A DNA stretch of 64,000 nt from Cucumis sativus (lineage: Eukaryota > Streptophyta > Magnoliopsida > Cucurbitales > Cucurbitaceae). Made by a program: the position numbers and the translations under genes. Shown here piece by piece: positions 38,829-52,266 of the stretch. The stretch covers positions 14,019,473 to 14,083,472 of the forward strand of contig NC_026659.2 of assembly GCF_000004075.3 (NCBI RefSeq), read 5' to 3'. Position 1 is the first letter of the stretch; each line of letters starts with the position of its first letter. Below the pieces are notes generated by a model, which did not search any database, had not been told where the DNA came from, and was given only the letters and a program-made list of their open reading frames with translations.

Positions 38829-40667
38829 GCATAATCTTTTTAAATTTTGAAAACGATCAAGTTTTGCAAAAATTTGGATAACATTTGGAATATATATAGA
38901 TTAATTTCGACAATAATCTTGCTTTAGAGTTCATCGAAAAAGTTCGAACATATTGAATATCTAGTATTTCACTCAAAAAGCTCAAATATATAGAATCTTT
39001 GGTGTTATTTTTTCCAAGATGAATTAATACCGAGATTCACGTCATTTTTTCAAATAAGAGAGATTGTGGAGATTTTTGCAACAATGATGTGGTGGGATTG
39101 AATTTAGATCGGTGAAATTTTGTAGTTTAGAATTTGAAATTTAAAATATTTTTAAATTAGGATAAAGATTTTTAAAATTTTTCCATATAATTAAGATTTG
39201 ATAGAATAGTCCAATTTTAAGAAATTTTGGAAAACTCCCTAAATTTTACTATATGATTTACTTATACAATCTCACATCAATAACATTGGAAAAGTTAAAA
39301 ATTTTCAATAAATTTTGGTGGGCAAACCGTCCTCGACGAGATGTATTCAAGAACAGTTTTAAAAAACGAGGCTAGTTTTTTAGGATGAAAACATAACTGT
39401 GTTATTTTTTACCGTCTTCCTGAAAATAATTATTTCAATTAACTATAAAATATTATATTTTCAGTTAATTAATTATTTTAATTAACTATAAAATATAATA
39501 TAAAAATTTACATCAATTTTTAGAATGTAATTTTGTTCTAACCTTTCCCCAATAAATAAAAAATATAATTTGTAATTTTAATTCTAAAAATATAAATATT
39601 TCACTATTAAAACTTCATATATTAAATATCAATATATGTGTATATACAGTACTGATTACATATTTTTTTAAAAGAATATTATAAATTACAATATTTACAA
39701 AAATATAGAATTTTTTTTTAATTATATTACTACTAGAAATCTTAAATCTAAAATTTTGCTATATTTTAGTTGATCATGCTATATTTTAAAATGTCCTTAT
39801 TCTTAAGTTAAAATTCATCAAACACTAAGGTTAAAGTTGATGTATAAGATACGTTTTCTAGATGCACACATGCTAACAATAATATTAAAAGCTAAGACGG
39901 CTCCAAATGTAACATTTGTCTTTGCAATCATAAAACGTGATTATGGACAAATTTCGACCCTCCACTATGATATCATCTTAAATAATAATCAGTTGAGGAT
40001 TGAAAAGACTTAAATTAATAACTAAAAATATATTGACTTAAATTAATAACTAAAAATATATTTGAGAGTATATAAAAAAAGAAAAGAAAAAGTATCATCC
40101 ATCTCAAGCATACCCAAATTTAGATGCTACAATTTAATTTTGAGATATCCATTTAAATCTGTCTTCTTAATAACTTTTCCCTTACCTTCTCATTAACTTT
40201 TAAGTATGTATATTTTTAATACTGGTTTTGATAAATATATTTAATTGTTAAAAAAATTAAAATTGGAGTGATGGTCATGGGAGGGAAGAGTTGACATGGA
40301 ATACGTATTAATAGTTTAAAATACTTATTAGAGATTGGGATCAACATTTAGATAATAACAAAACCTATTACATGAAATATCTATAAGAAAAAAAACACAA
40401 AAACGAAACCTACATAAAAATTAAAAGAGTATTTAGTGTTACAATCAAAGTTTTGGTCAAAATTATATATTTTTTTTAAAAGAAAAGAAAAAGAGTTTGG
40501 TTTAGAAAGTCAGAAAGAGATAATTGACGTTAAAAGTTAGAACACATTATCATAATTTTTAAAAGCATAAAATTGCAGTAGAATATCCTTTTTGAAACGT
40601 TGTTGAAAGTTAAATGTCCATTATTCCTTATACATTACATTAAAAGTGTCTTTAATTTAATTTTAAT

Positions 40668-40671
<4 letters not shown>

Positions 40672-40724
<53 letters not shown>
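40672..40724. repeat. (TA)n microsatellite, about 53 bp
   Basis: Uninterrupted TA dinucleotides followed by a TTTTA repeat (40725-40745). Confidence 0.95.
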
Positions 40725-40728
<4 letters not shown>

Positions 40729-43700
40729 TTATTTTATTTTATTTTAAATTTATCCTTTTAATTTGATAAATGTTAAAGCTATGTAGCCCTACAAATTATG
40801 ATCAACTCAATTATATACTACTCCTGGGTTGGGTGCCCTTATGATCTATCATCATCACTCTCTTTTGTTATTATTCAATTTCTTACATTATTTACAATAA
40901 TTCTTGCTTTCTAAAATCAACATTATTCATTTGGAAACAAATGCAATTTACTTTTTATACTTGCTATTGAATTAATAAACAACAAGTCGAGTGAAGAAAA
41001 ACTCTAACAACACTTAAGACGAATTCGTTTAGGGTGAAAGTTTTGTATGTGGCTTATACTCATTTTTATAGAATATGTCTATTATGTTTGATATTTGGAC
41101 AATATATAGAATATCTTAAGATACGAAATCTCTTGCAAATTGGAATTAGAAATTATTTGGGACGAGATAACTCCTCATCCTCAAATTAACTTAGTTCAAT
41201 ATCAACACTAACCCAAAATTCAAAAACTCCACACGATATGATGACGATGTTCAATCATGGTGATCAAACTCCTAAACGTTCAACACGACCTTAGGCACAT
41301 GTCAAACCTAGGCAACAAAATTACAATAACATTATTTTAAAGTATACTCACACCTTCTGATCTTATTTTATTCATTTAGGTCTCCCCTTGATATGAGTAA
41401 TTTAATACACTCATTTTAAGGCTTAAGTTAGCTCTTTTTTTTTAACTCTTACTTTAAATTAAACAAATTGTACATGAATCATAAATATGTCCACATGTTT
41501 TCATGGATTTCATCATATATATCATGAACTAGGGAGCCACCTAACTAATAATTAGTTGACTAAATCTACACTTTTAAAAGCAGAAATGGTAAACCCTAAA
41601 ATCTCATTCTTTATAATTTTAAGTCAATATAAATTAATGAATAACCTTTTTTATATTCATGTCCTCTAAATTCAAAGGATTAAGATTTTAAATTAAAATA
41701 TCATACTTCATAATATATGAAAAAAATGTCATTTAAATAAGAAAATAAAAACATGTAGATTACTACTAATTATTACACTATAGAATTAAAAAATGTGAAA
41801 GAGAAAGAGTATTGAACTAATACTTGGTTGAATAATTGATCGTTACATTAACTTTTAGTTTCATGAAATGAAATTTAACGTGAAGCTTATAATTCTATGT
41901 TTCTTTGTTATGCTTATATTATTTTCAACAAAAATAATAAATGAAGGAATGAGAATTGTTCAATCAATAATTAAGACATGAGATGTACCCTTCAACCAGA
42001 TTGATAGTCTAAAGTAAGAGTCTTTACTCTCAAATATATGGTTTGATTTAATTTTAAAATAAATAAATAGTCATTTTTTAACAAATTAATATAAAAAAAA
42101 AGTATGATCTAGAAATCAATATCCATATTTATAAATACACTCAAACATTTATAAATATAGGAAAATGTCACTAATAGATATCGAATTAATATTATCTATC
42201 ATTATTATGGTCATTGAAACTATAAAAGTTTACTATTGTCTAGATATTTTCTATAAAAACAATCTTTTTAGAGAACAAAATTAAATTTTATTGGGTGTGC
42301 TTGAAACATTAATTTTGTAGTAAATTTTATTTATAATTCATTAAATAAGTATTTTGAAAGCATATAATATATACATATATATGTATTGTACAATTTTTCT
42401 AAAAATAATGTAAATTTACATATATTTAAGAAAAATAGAGATATTATAAGAATTCAAATATTACTTACCAAATTTGACACAGGAAATCAACCATTCACAT
42501 TAAAATTGATAATTTTCAAGGGCATTATTCATTCGACAATAAATTCTTTTTATTAGATTTTTGTTATACTTATATCCAATTTAGAAAACATACAAAAACC
42601 CACTAGTTTCAAGAGAAAATAATAATAATAATGAAGAAAGCAATGGCCAAGCAAACATTATATTGAGAATTTCCATCACTTAAATTTGTAATAATCCTTA
42701 TTTTTATTGTTGTTACTTTTGTTAATGTTAGATTATTGAAAATAAAAGTGAGAATATGTGTAATTAAGAAAAGATAAATGTTGGAATATAGTGAATGACA
42801 TTGGACGATAATTAAAAAAGCTAAAACACTTTTTTTCAAAGCTTAGAATTAATGTAAAATAAAATAAAAACTTTTCCCCCCCAAAAAAGTTATATTCCTT
42901 TTCCTTTTAAACAAATAAAGCAAAACAAAATGTATGCTGTCAAAACGTTTATCAACCCACGCCCACACCCACACTCTTCTTCTACTCATCACAAAACCTT
43001 TCTGATCTCCTCTTTCTTCCTCTTCTGATCTTCTCTTCTCTTCTCTTCCTCTTTTTATTAGATTTTTCTTCCTCTTCTGAGGGATGTATCCAAATCCCCT
43101 CGTCATGTTTTCCGTTACTTTTGGTATTTGTTTAGTATAAACCTTCTTACAATGCATGGAGATGGAGAAGAGAGTAGAGAGTAGAGAGTAGAGAGCAGAT
43201 CAGAGCAGAAGTTATGAAGAGAAAAAGGAAGAAAGTGGAAAGCAGTGAGTGGAAAATGGGATGAATAGATAAGCGTGAGTGGTGGTGGAAAGTGGAAAGT
43301 AAGAGGAAAAGCGTGTTGATTTGTATTAATCTTAATACCTCAAACACATCAAATCAAAGTCTAAAAGGTCACCAAAATCATTTTGCAAATGCAATTCCAA
43401 TAACCAATTACCAATTACCAACCAACCACACAAGTCAATATTGCTTTCCCCATTTTGATTCAATAACACACCATTCTTTCTTTCTTTCTTCTTCTTCTTC
43501 TTCCATAATTACTTCAATTTCCAATGGACCCTCCTCTAACTACAATTACTTTATTTGCTTATATATATATATATTTGATAATGCACATTTAACGCTATAC
43601 TTCTCCCATGCCTAAACCTAACAAAAAAAAAGAAAAAATAGATTGTTATTTTATAAGTTTCTATCAATCTATCAATTTATTGATTGTTGGTGAAATTTTG

Positions 43701-44067
43701 ACATATTTTGTTAATATTTTTAACATATTTTCTATTTACAATAATTCTATGTATGTTTTGATCTAGTTGTATGAATTTCAAATTTTCAAAATATTTAATT
43801 TGATTTTTTTTAGTTGTCCGTACTTAAAAAATTTCCTTTTCTCTCGTTATTCTATTGAATATTTAAAAGTTTCTTTTTTCCTTTTCTTTATTACTATCAT
43901 TTTACAAGTCAAATAGCTTTTTCTTGTTTTTTATTTATTTATTTTACTTAATTGACTATGTCATGCATCAGAGAAAAGTTCCAAACTATTTTTTTTAAAA
44001 AAAGGGAAAAAATAGTGGAATGAAACTATTACATAATTTAACCACTTCGATATTAGTTGAGTGGTCA

Positions 44068-44070
<3 letters not shown>

Positions 44071-44115
<45 letters not shown>
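44071..44115. repeat. (TA)n microsatellite, about 45 bp
   Basis: Uninterrupted TA dinucleotides within intergenic DNA, about 1.3 kb before the NPH3-like gene. Confidence 0.95.
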
Positions 44116-44118
<3 letters not shown>

Positions 44119-44696
44119 TGGTTAATGTTAAGGGGCTCCGAAAAAAAGGGTTAATGTTAATTAGTATATAAACCAGTAAAGATAAATGATTTAAAATGAT
44201 TAAATATTGAAATTGTTCACTTTAGTGTATCGAAGAAAAAAAAAAGTGTTAATGAATGATTCACTAAATTAAAATGAATTAATGAGTAAAATATAGAAAA
44301 TGTTATAAAATAAAAGCTTTAATAGATGTAATAACAACATTCATCTCTGTTCAATGCTTGAATCCATGGTCTAACATTTCACCATCTCTTTCCTTTTTTG
44401 CTCACTTCCTTCATACTTTGCCAATCCCCTTGGTGAATCTGTAAAAACTTAAGAATAATATTAGAATCTCCCAAGTAAAAAGAAAATCACCAAATGTATT
44501 ATGATTGAAAATAGAAATGGAAGAAATGGGCCTGAGAAAAGATGAAAATTGGGCCAGAGATAAAAGGGAGCTTCCGGGGTATTAGTAGACAGCGTGGCAG
44601 ATGAGGTGGCAATAGGGTGTCATCTCTGAAGGAAGGGAAGGAAGGGAAGGAAGGGAGAAGTGGAGAGGGGGGGTGGGGGTGTGGGGTCCAGTATTC

Positions 44697-44703
44697 ACGT
44701 GTC
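44697..44703 (+). promoter_or_regulatory. ABRE/G-box-like ACGTGTC upstream of the NPH3-like gene
   Basis: The sequence tcacgtgtcc contains the core ACGTGTC bound by bZIP factors of abscisic acid responses. It lies about 740 bp before the start codon next to a GGAAG-repeat block (44629-44656). Single-motif evidence, so weak. Confidence 0.25.
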
Positions 44704-45259
44704 CCTAAACCCTCACTCCCATGTTGTTTACTGAAATGACAATGTCAATACTTCTTTCTAACTCTGACCACCCAATCCCCACACCCTTATTTATATATTT
44801 CTGTATTTTCCTTTTAGATAAATATCCCAATATATTTATATACCCAAAATAATAATAAATCAATAAATAATTTCACTTGTCTTTTTGTTTACCTCACTTC
44901 TTCCCCTTTTGTCCCTTTTATCATTTTCCCCCATTTTTTCCTCAAATACACCAAACAAACCAAATCTCATTTTTGGCAAAGCCTTCATGCACTCAAATTC
45001 ATAATATTGATAACCATTTTTCACTAATAATTGTAAACTTTTCTAATGTAATTAACACAATAAATAAGTAGTTGATGTATTAATTAAGAATGGGGGAATA
45101 GTAACTTAGTAATAATGATGAACTATTATTTATTATTTAGTTAAGAGTTTGGAGGGAAGTTTAAGTTTGGTTGAATTATTCACGGGATTTTTTGAATCTT
45201 AATAATTAAAATCATAATTATTATTATAAAATGAATAAATAAATAATGCTCACGGGAAG

Positions 45260-45269
45260 TATATAAATA
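45260..45269 (+). promoter_or_regulatory. Candidate TATA box of the NPH3-like gene
   Basis: TATATAAATA lies 167 bp before the ATG at 45436 and is followed by a CT-rich leader (CTCCCTCCCTCCCTCCGCC, ending near 45403), the usual plant arrangement of TATA box and pyrimidine patch. Confidence 0.45.
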
Positions 45270-45435
45270 ATATTTAATAATAAAAACAAAAAACCTTACA
45301 AACCAATCCAATCTCCATTCCATTCCTCCCCACAAATATGCTTCTCTTTCTCTTCCATCCCTAAATTTCATTTCTTTCTCTCCTCTCTCCCTCCCTCCCT
45401 CCGCCATTGTTGTTTTGCAACTAACCTCAACAGCT

Positions 45436-47463
45436 ATGACTCTTCAAATCCACATCGCCCCTCACCACACTTTCTTCCTCAACGAGGTACTTTCATGTTT
45501 CCTGATCCCCCATTTCCTTTTCTCCTTAATTTCCCCCTCTTTTCTCATCCCCTTTCTCTTTTACTTTTGCAGAAAATCATTTCGGCTTACTCCTCCAGAT
45601 TCCGCCGGATTATCAAACAGCATAGACGAGCCAGAAGGCGAATAACGACCACCAATTACGGTGATGATTTCTCCAATTCCCCCATTGAAATCGATGATTT
45701 CCCTGGAGGATGGAATGCCTTCGAGCTTATTTCTAGGTTCTGTTATAACCATGCTCGAATCGAAATCACTGTCTCTAACGTTGCTTTACTTCATTGCTGC
45801 GGTGTCTTCCTCGGCATGACGGAGGATATCGCCGCCGGTAACCTCATCTGGCAGACGGAGAATTTTCTTGATGGAATCTTTTATTGGCCATGGAGTGATT
45901 TGATATTATGCCTTCAGAGTTGCCACTCCTTTATCGCTTTTTCAGATTCCTCGGGACTGTTGCAGAAGCTTGTTTGTGCTTTATTGGCTAAGATTGCTCA
46001 GAATTCCAATGCCAGCTTCGTCACTCCTTCTTCCTCTTCTTCTTCTTCTTCACCCGACAATGCGTCTGGTAGTTCCAGAGTCTCTACCAAATCATGGTGG
46101 TTCGACGACATGTCGTTATTGCCTGTTCAGATCATTGAAAAAGTCGTACAAGGAATGGGGAGTTACGGAAGTAGCAACAACAGTTTGATCCTCACCAAAT
46201 TTCTCCTCCATTACCTCAAAACCGCTGCTCAGAACACTGTTGGGTACGTTTTGATTAATTTGCGTCAACCTCTTTTAATCACATAACCTTATGATTGAAC
46301 TCAACAACTTATAAACGAATGAAACGAAACGAATGTTTGATTTCTGAGATTGATAGGTTGTTTAAATGGTTGTTTCATCTTATGAACAGGTACGGGAGTG
46401 GTCGACCGAGGGGGGAATACGGCGGGTTAGCCGACACGGCGGTGCACGGGGTGGTAATGGTGGGGAAGAGTATGTTTTCTTGCCGGGGACTGTTCTGGGT
46501 GTTGAGAGTGGTGTCTGGTTTTGGTCTGAGTAGAGATTCTCGAAATGGGTTGGAGAGAATGATTGGTGGGATGCTGGATCAAGCCAAATTGGACGATTTG
46601 TTGATCTCCGGCCACCATAAATGTACTTATGATGTGAACCTAGTGATAAGATTGATCAGAGTATTTGTGAACAGCGATGGAGCTTACTCCGTTCACAAGC
46701 TGAAAAAGGTGGGAAACCTTGTGGATAAGTATTTGGGGGAGATTTCTCCTGATCAAAACCTAAAAATCTCCAAATTTTTGGGTGTTGCCGAGAGCTTACC
46801 GGACTGTGCTAGAGACTGCTTTGATGGAGTTTACAGAGCAATTGATATCTATCTAGAGGTGAGTAGATTTAGAATTAACCTCATCACTTTTTTTTTTTCC
46901 ATCTGTTGGATGATATGATGTTAAATTCGGTTTCAAGTTTGTGATTAATATTCATCTCCACTGGTTGGTGTCTTATTTTGTATCATTGTGCGTTTCAGTC
47001 TCATCCCAATATTTCAATGGAAGAGAGGTCGAGGCTATGCAGATGTCTAAACCACGAGAAGTTGAGCTTGGAAACATGCAAGGCATTGGCAAAGAACCCA
47101 AGAGTGCCGCCGAGGACAGCAGTGGAGGCTTTGAAGTGTCAAGCAAGGGGAGGTGGGTGTTCAGGGGAAGAGGAAGCGTTGACGACGGCAACCGGGGAGG
47201 AGGATGATCGGAGCAGTAGTGGGTATTACAGTGAGTGTCAAAGGGTTTTATCAAGCAGTAGCTTTGAGTCAGAAGGATGCAGCAGCAGTACAGGGCAAGA
47301 CAACAACCAAGAAATGAAACTAAACTTGCAAAGGATGCAATGGAGAGTAGTGGAATTGGAGAAAGTTTGTAGGGAAATGAAAAGTAATATGTCTACTTTG
47401 GTTAGGCAAAGTCCCATCACTTCCCCACCTACTTACCATAGAGCTTTACCAAGACTTTGTTAA
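45436..47463 (+). CDS. NPH3-family protein with short N-terminal BTB domain
   Basis: Four exons join to 1656 bp, 551 residues: 45436-45486, 45573-46243, 46390-46858 and 46999-47463, all GT-AG and in frame. Exon 1 gives only 17 residues, a split typical of this family. Residues 1-110 form a reduced BTB/POZ fold ([26 protein letters not shown]); residues 170-177 are a Ser run; about 180-445 is the NPH3 domain, in four blocks ([19 protein letters not shown], then [20 protein letters not shown] region, then [20 protein letters not shown], then [16 protein letters not shown]). The C-terminus ends in a coiled coil ([22 protein letters not shown]). NPH3 proteins are substrate adaptors of CUL3 ubiquitin ligases, often acting with phototropins at the plasma membrane. 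Similar to the small Arabidopsis group around At3g22104; the specific role is unknown. Confidence 0.85.
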
Positions 47464-48242
47464 GTATATGTATATGAATATATAATTTATTTGTATTTGT
47501 ATTTATATATGTATACATCAATAATAATTCCATCCCTCCACCACAACATTAACATTATATGTTTTCATCAAATCTTCTCATTCAAAATCTACATTCATTC
47601 ATTCACTTTTGTTATGAAATTGACAAAAACCTACAAAGAGCATACATTTAAAGTTAAACTCCAATATATGTTTTAACAAATCCATCAAACATGTGATAAG
47701 GATATCAAAAACTTTTTACAAACTAGAAAACAAATTTAAGTTACGCTAGATTCAAAACCAACATTGTCGTACAACTACTTAAATTATAAAAAGGGTTGAT
47801 TAGAGTAAATTATAAAATGGGTTGAGAGTGAGATTTTGAGGAAAGATCCTTTGAGGAAAGTTTGAAAAAAAGGAAAAAAGAAAAGGCAAGTTGAGAATTG
47901 AAAGAAGTGATTTTAGGTTTAAAGTGAGATTGTTAATTAGTTTGAAGTGATAATTAAGTTCAAGTGGGAGAATCTTGGTGAAGGGGAAAGAGAGGACAAA
48001 GTTGTTAAATGAGGGACAGAAAATAGCAAACCTAAAATTAAAAAATGATAATTAAATCATATTGTTTTGTGTTGTAATCAAAACCACTGGCCAATATGAA
48101 AGCTCATTTACTACTTTCCTTTTCATTAATTAATTCATTATTTCTAGTTTTGTTTTTGGAATATTCATCATTATTAATACACAAAGAATAATATAATGTT
48201 TGTGAGGGACATCTAAATATTTTTCAATACTTACTTACTATG
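47464..48242. other. 3' flank of the NPH3-like gene
   Basis: AT-rich sequence holding the 3' UTR; no further gene seen. It ends where CACTA-type sub-terminal repeats begin at 48243. Confidence 0.5.
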
Positions 48243-48828
48243 TACTAGTACAAACGTGGTCTATCACGACAGTTATTTACTGTCGTAAACGAATTTCGCG
48301 ACAGTTATTTTCAGTCATAGAAGCGAGAGTCATGGAAAGTCCTTCGACGACAGTTTTCAAAAATTGTCGCAATAGGTTATTTTATGACATGAAATAAATG
48401 TCGTTAATCAACATTCAACGACTTCAAATAACTTTCATATTTTATTTTATGATAATTAATGACGGTTAAATAAATGTCACGAATTCATTTATTGTGACAT
48501 TTATTAATTGTCATGAATATGTTATTCGCGTCAGTTTTTTTTTTAAATGTCATTGTTTAGTTATTGACAACATTTTTTTCCAGTCAACGATTGTGCAATC
48601 GTGACAGTTTTTCGATAACGTTAAATGTTATTGTTTTGCTATTGACGACATTTTTTTTGCAGTCAAATATATTGCAATCGTGACAGTTTTTTTTGAAAAA
48701 AAATTGTCATTGTTTATCTATTGACGACATGTTATTCCTGTCACATATAGAGCAATCGTGACAATTTATTTTGTTAAATAACTGTCATCGTTCTCCAATT
48801 TATAACAAGTAATAACTGTCACAAATTC
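48243..48828. mobile_element. Left end of an older CACTA-like element, interrupted by the next element
   Basis: It starts TACTAGTACAAACGTGGTC, close to CACTAGTA..., and is full of short repeats around the words acgacagtt, tgtcgt and attgtcat in both orientations, as in sub-terminal regions bound by CACTA transposases. The same style of repeat continues for about 40 bp after 55144 (attacgtcatttatttcctg against gacgacatgttattcctg), so the 6.3-kb CACTA landed inside this end. Its other terminus was not found; the worn end at 5798 is the same family. Confidence 0.6.
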
Positions 48829-48857
48829 CACTACTACAAAAACATGCTCTCTTGACG
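48829..48857 (+). repeat. Left terminal inverted repeat of the 6.3-kb CACTA
   Basis: 29 bp matching the complement of 55113-55141 with one difference (T for G at the 17th base). Confidence 0.95.
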
Positions 48858-49204
48858 GTTGTTGTTTTCCTTTCTTGACATTTTTTTTTCAAAAACGTCA
48901 AGTAATATGCATTTGTCCATGACGTTTTTAAAATGTCAAGGAATATCAATTAAATTCTTGACGTTTTTAAAATGTCGAAAATATTTATAAATTCAATATT
49001 CTTGACATTTTGTAAACGTGTAATATGTACTTTTCCTTGACGTTTTAAAAACATCAAGAAATATATCAATTAAATTCTTGACGTTTTAAAACATCAATTT
49101 TTTTTGTAAAAAGATGGAGAGGAGCCATTTTCTAAATTTCTTGACGCTTCTTAAACATCAAGTAAGTTCGTTTTCCGTGACATATTAAAAATGTCAAGTG
49201 TTAT

Positions 49205-49206
<2 letters not shown>

Positions 49207-49263
<57 letters not shown>
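49207..49263. repeat. (TA)n microsatellite inside the CACTA
   Basis: Two TA blocks separated by a single phase change, just inside the left sub-terminal repeats. Confidence 0.9.
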
Positions 49264-49389
49264 AGAAAATATTACGTTAATTCCATTTGAAAGCCCTAGA
49301 TTTCTGCCCCTTTCGCTAAAACGTTCAACCTCTCCGGATAAAAAATGTTCTCCTTTCACTTCTGTTGTCATTCAAGAACCTAGCAACAC

Positions 49390-51310
49390 TGTAACGACCC
49401 AACTTTTCTAAGTAAGTCGAGATCGTTAATTTTTAACAAATAAAAGACTCTGATTAATATAAAATGAAACATAAACTAGTTCAAAACATATTTAAGTCAG
49501 ACCTGAATTTCAAACATTTAAGAAAACATAAAAACAATACTATTTACAACAAACGTTTGTAAGCAAAATTTCAATTTATCTTAAACCTCACAAGAACCCA
49601 TAAGCGGAAGCAAAAACACGTTTGCTATGGCAGTCACGCTTCCTTCCCGCCTCTTGTCGGTTTGCCGCCTTTATTACCTTTGCCTGAAAATTAAACATAA
49701 GAAGGGTGAGTATTTAAATACTCAATAAGAGACCCTCTACTGGTCCCGTCAGGAGAAAATAAATTGTTAACGTTCTATTGGGACACCCTGTACAGTCGCA
49801 GTCTTGTGATCCCGTAGGATACACATCTCAGTCTAACGCCCCGAGGGACGTACATATCAGTCTAGTGTTCTGCAGAAACACATATCAGTCTAATGCTCCC
49901 CGAAGGTGCACAATAAATTGGTGATCCCGTGGGACACCTACAAGGTACACATCCCAATACAAGCTAACAATTTTCCCCTCATTCCATTCAATCCATCTTT
50001 CAGTTACTTCAAAACACAAGGTTCTTTCTCTCAACGTCCTAACAGTCAACTTATTTTACTTTAGTCATATATTTGTCAATAATATACTAAAACGTCAGTC
50101 AATCAAACTATACAGTCAACACATCCATCAGTTCACCGACACACAATGCACACAATCATACTTTAGCGTAACGTACACCCAATCAATTCCACATACACAC
50201 ACTTATATATATGTTCCATGACAATCACGATATACATTCGACGTTAAGTCTACTTCAATTCATATGCATTCATATATATTTCCAGTCAATCCACAGTATA
50301 CATTCAACACACGTACAGTTTACAATCATAATTGAGTCCAATAGAAAATCTCTTACCTCAAAGTTAGGGAAGCTCCTTAATCACTAAACACAAAATTCAA
50401 TTACTTTCACGATACATATCCGACTTATTTTCCTCAACGTAAACCTTCAACAATTCACAATCTGGTTGTGAATGTAAGGGAGCCTAACGTTACTCCCAAC
50501 ACCTCAACGCACGACTGTCAAACTCGCAGCAAAATCCTAAGTGTGGGTCGGTCAGCGGTCGGCCAAAGGGAACGTGGCGGCTGGGCTTCACGGATGGAAA
50601 CCGTCGCGAACAGACAGCAAATCTGAACGGTTACAGCAACTAGTCGGCCGACGTCGATCGCAGGTGGAGCGGCGGTTGTGAGCGGGGAGCGTGGCGGTTA
50701 CTGGTTCACGCGGCGGCCTTGGCTTCGACGGAGACAGAACCGGCGGAGACGGCTGGGCAGCGGCGGAAGAGCAACGGCGCGGTCTGCAGATCTGGGCTTG
50801 GGCTGCGGCGGACTGCTTCGCGAACGGAGATGGAGAACGGAATGGAACCGGTTGCTGCGAACGGAAAGGAGAAGAAGACGGGTGGGGCGGCTGGGCTGCG
50901 GCTGGGACGCAGATCTGGACTGGGCAGCGGTCACGCGGCGGCCGACGGCTGCTGCGAACGGAAGAGAAGAGGAGAAGGGTCGCGGCGCTCGGCTTCAGTA
51001 GGGGAGACGCGGCGGCCGACGGCTGCTGCGAACGGAAGAGAAGGGAGAAGGGATCGGCGGCGGTTGCGGCTGGGCTGCGACGGGAAGAAAACGGAAGGGA
51101 GAAGAGAAGAGAGAAAGGAAAAGAGAAGAGAACGGGGGGGGGGGGGGGGGGGGCTGTGCGGCGCGCGAGAGGAGAGAGAGAGAGAGAATTTTTTTTTTTT
51201 TTCCCTTTATTATTTTATTTTTATTTTAAATTAATAAAAAAATATAATAAAAATAAAAATATAATAATAATAATAAAAAAAAATATTTACCTTTCCTTTG
51301 GGGCATTACA
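49390..51310 (+). mobile_element. Solo LTR of an LTR retrotransposon, 1921 bp
   Basis: It starts TGTAACGACCC and ends GGCATTACA, the TG...CA borders of an LTR with the short inverted ends TGTAA/TTACA. It is flanked by the 5-bp target duplication AACAC (49385-49389 and 51311-51315). No internal region or second LTR copy is present, so the element was reduced by unequal recombination. Inside, 49780-49960 has imperfect repeats of acacatatcagtctaatgct and gatcccgtgggacac, and 50500-51170 is strongly G+C-rich with CGGCGG words and a 20-base G run (51134-51153). Several long overlapping frames in that block are base-composition artefacts. Length and start sequence suggest Ty3/gypsy, which is inference. 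It lies inside the CACTA, so it inserted later. Confidence 0.9.
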
Positions 51311-51488
51311 AACACTTACACCGTCTACCGTCAACTAAGTACCAAATCCTTCACTTTTGATCGTTCGTCGCCTGCTGTCCATTGTGTACCAGAACCTAGC
51401 AACACTTCCACCATTCGACCGTTTTGTTGGTGCCTTTATGTTATCGTTGCTCAATGGTATGCTTTTCTTTGATCTGGGCTAAAATCTC

Positions 51489-51824
51489 ATGGCAACAACA
51501 AGCAAGATGACCCCAACAAGAAGGACAAGAAACAACACCCTTCATCGTCGTATTGGCGATCTCTTTGAGGTTGTTGCATCTGTACTCAGAAAAAATGGTG
51601 GATCAATGCGCGTTAGGATGGATCTTGGCCTCTCTTCTCAAAGCTTTGGCTTTATATTTATTGTTCGGCAAGAAAAACTGTGGAGTTTCGAATGAATGGA
51701 GGTGTGAAAGCCTAAAGAATATCGCCACCACGGATGGGGAATGCAAATCGAGTAATAGCGACAGCGACATTATCATTGTCGAAGTCGGTGTCGCCAATCC
51801 TGTCTTGCCTATACTCTCGCCAAG
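51489..51824 (+). other. Exon-like open frame in the CACTA, function unknown
   Basis: Two overlapping frames run here: 51489 ATG (MATTSKMTPTRRTRNNTLHR) and 51553 (ending VEVGVANPVLPILSP). The second stays open to a good donor site, CCAAG|gtaatc, at 51824/51825. Position near the 5' side of the element, after a leader-like stretch (51316-51480), fits a first coding exon. I recognise no domain in either frame, and it is not similar to TNP2 or to the accessory gene at 58806-61550. Confidence 0.35.
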
Positions 51825-52233
51825 GTAATCTTATCCTTCTGTTCTCCAACATTTTTCTCTAACTAAGTGCTCTCGCTTAGTTTCGTGTTAAACAACAGAG
51901 GATTTTTGAAAGTTTCACTTGAGAAATGCTAATGTGGAGAATCAGATTCGAGTGATTAAAAATTGTAGAAACAAAATTTCGTTTTGACTTGCTTAGGTAT
52001 TGTATGATTTATGTTCAACTGGCACTCAATTTCTCTTTCTAGATGACATTTCCGTGTTATAGTTAGGTTGTTCACGAATGAAGTATCATATGGCGGTAGG
52101 TTGTTAAGTAAGTGTTTCTATTTTATACTCTGCTTTCGTGTATGAAATCACACGTTGAATCTAATTTTATTTGATTATTTCTTTCAAAACTGGAGCAGAT
52201 TCCAATTTATATGGACTGGAATTATGTTGAAAT

Positions 52234-52266
<33 letters not shown>

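Larger units (their letters stand above)
34590..45200. other. 10.6-kb gene desert, AT-rich, with repeat debris
   Basis: No gene is supported. It holds the promoter of the Grx-DEP-DUF547 gene at its left end, a probable LTR relic (36185-37500), a less AT-rich island with an unplaced frame (38573-38828), three long TA microsatellites (37793-37829, 40672-40724, 44071-44115), a direct repeat of 28 bp (about 40008-40063) and a CT-rich block at 42960-43080. 39700-39800 resembles the same cucurbit repeat as 14520-14740. Confidence 0.55.

Noticed and set aside
42849-43347. Minus-strand frames of 102 and 66 residues
   Set aside because: They lie in CT/GA-rich repeats, give low-complexity Arg/Glu or Ser/Leu sequence, and match nothing known.
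50678-51338. Several long overlapping plus- and minus-strand frames (up to 215 codons)
   Set aside because: They lie in a CGG-rich part of a solo LTR, are open in several frames at once, and translate to low-complexity Gly/Arg/Ala/Glu sequence; a base-composition artefact.
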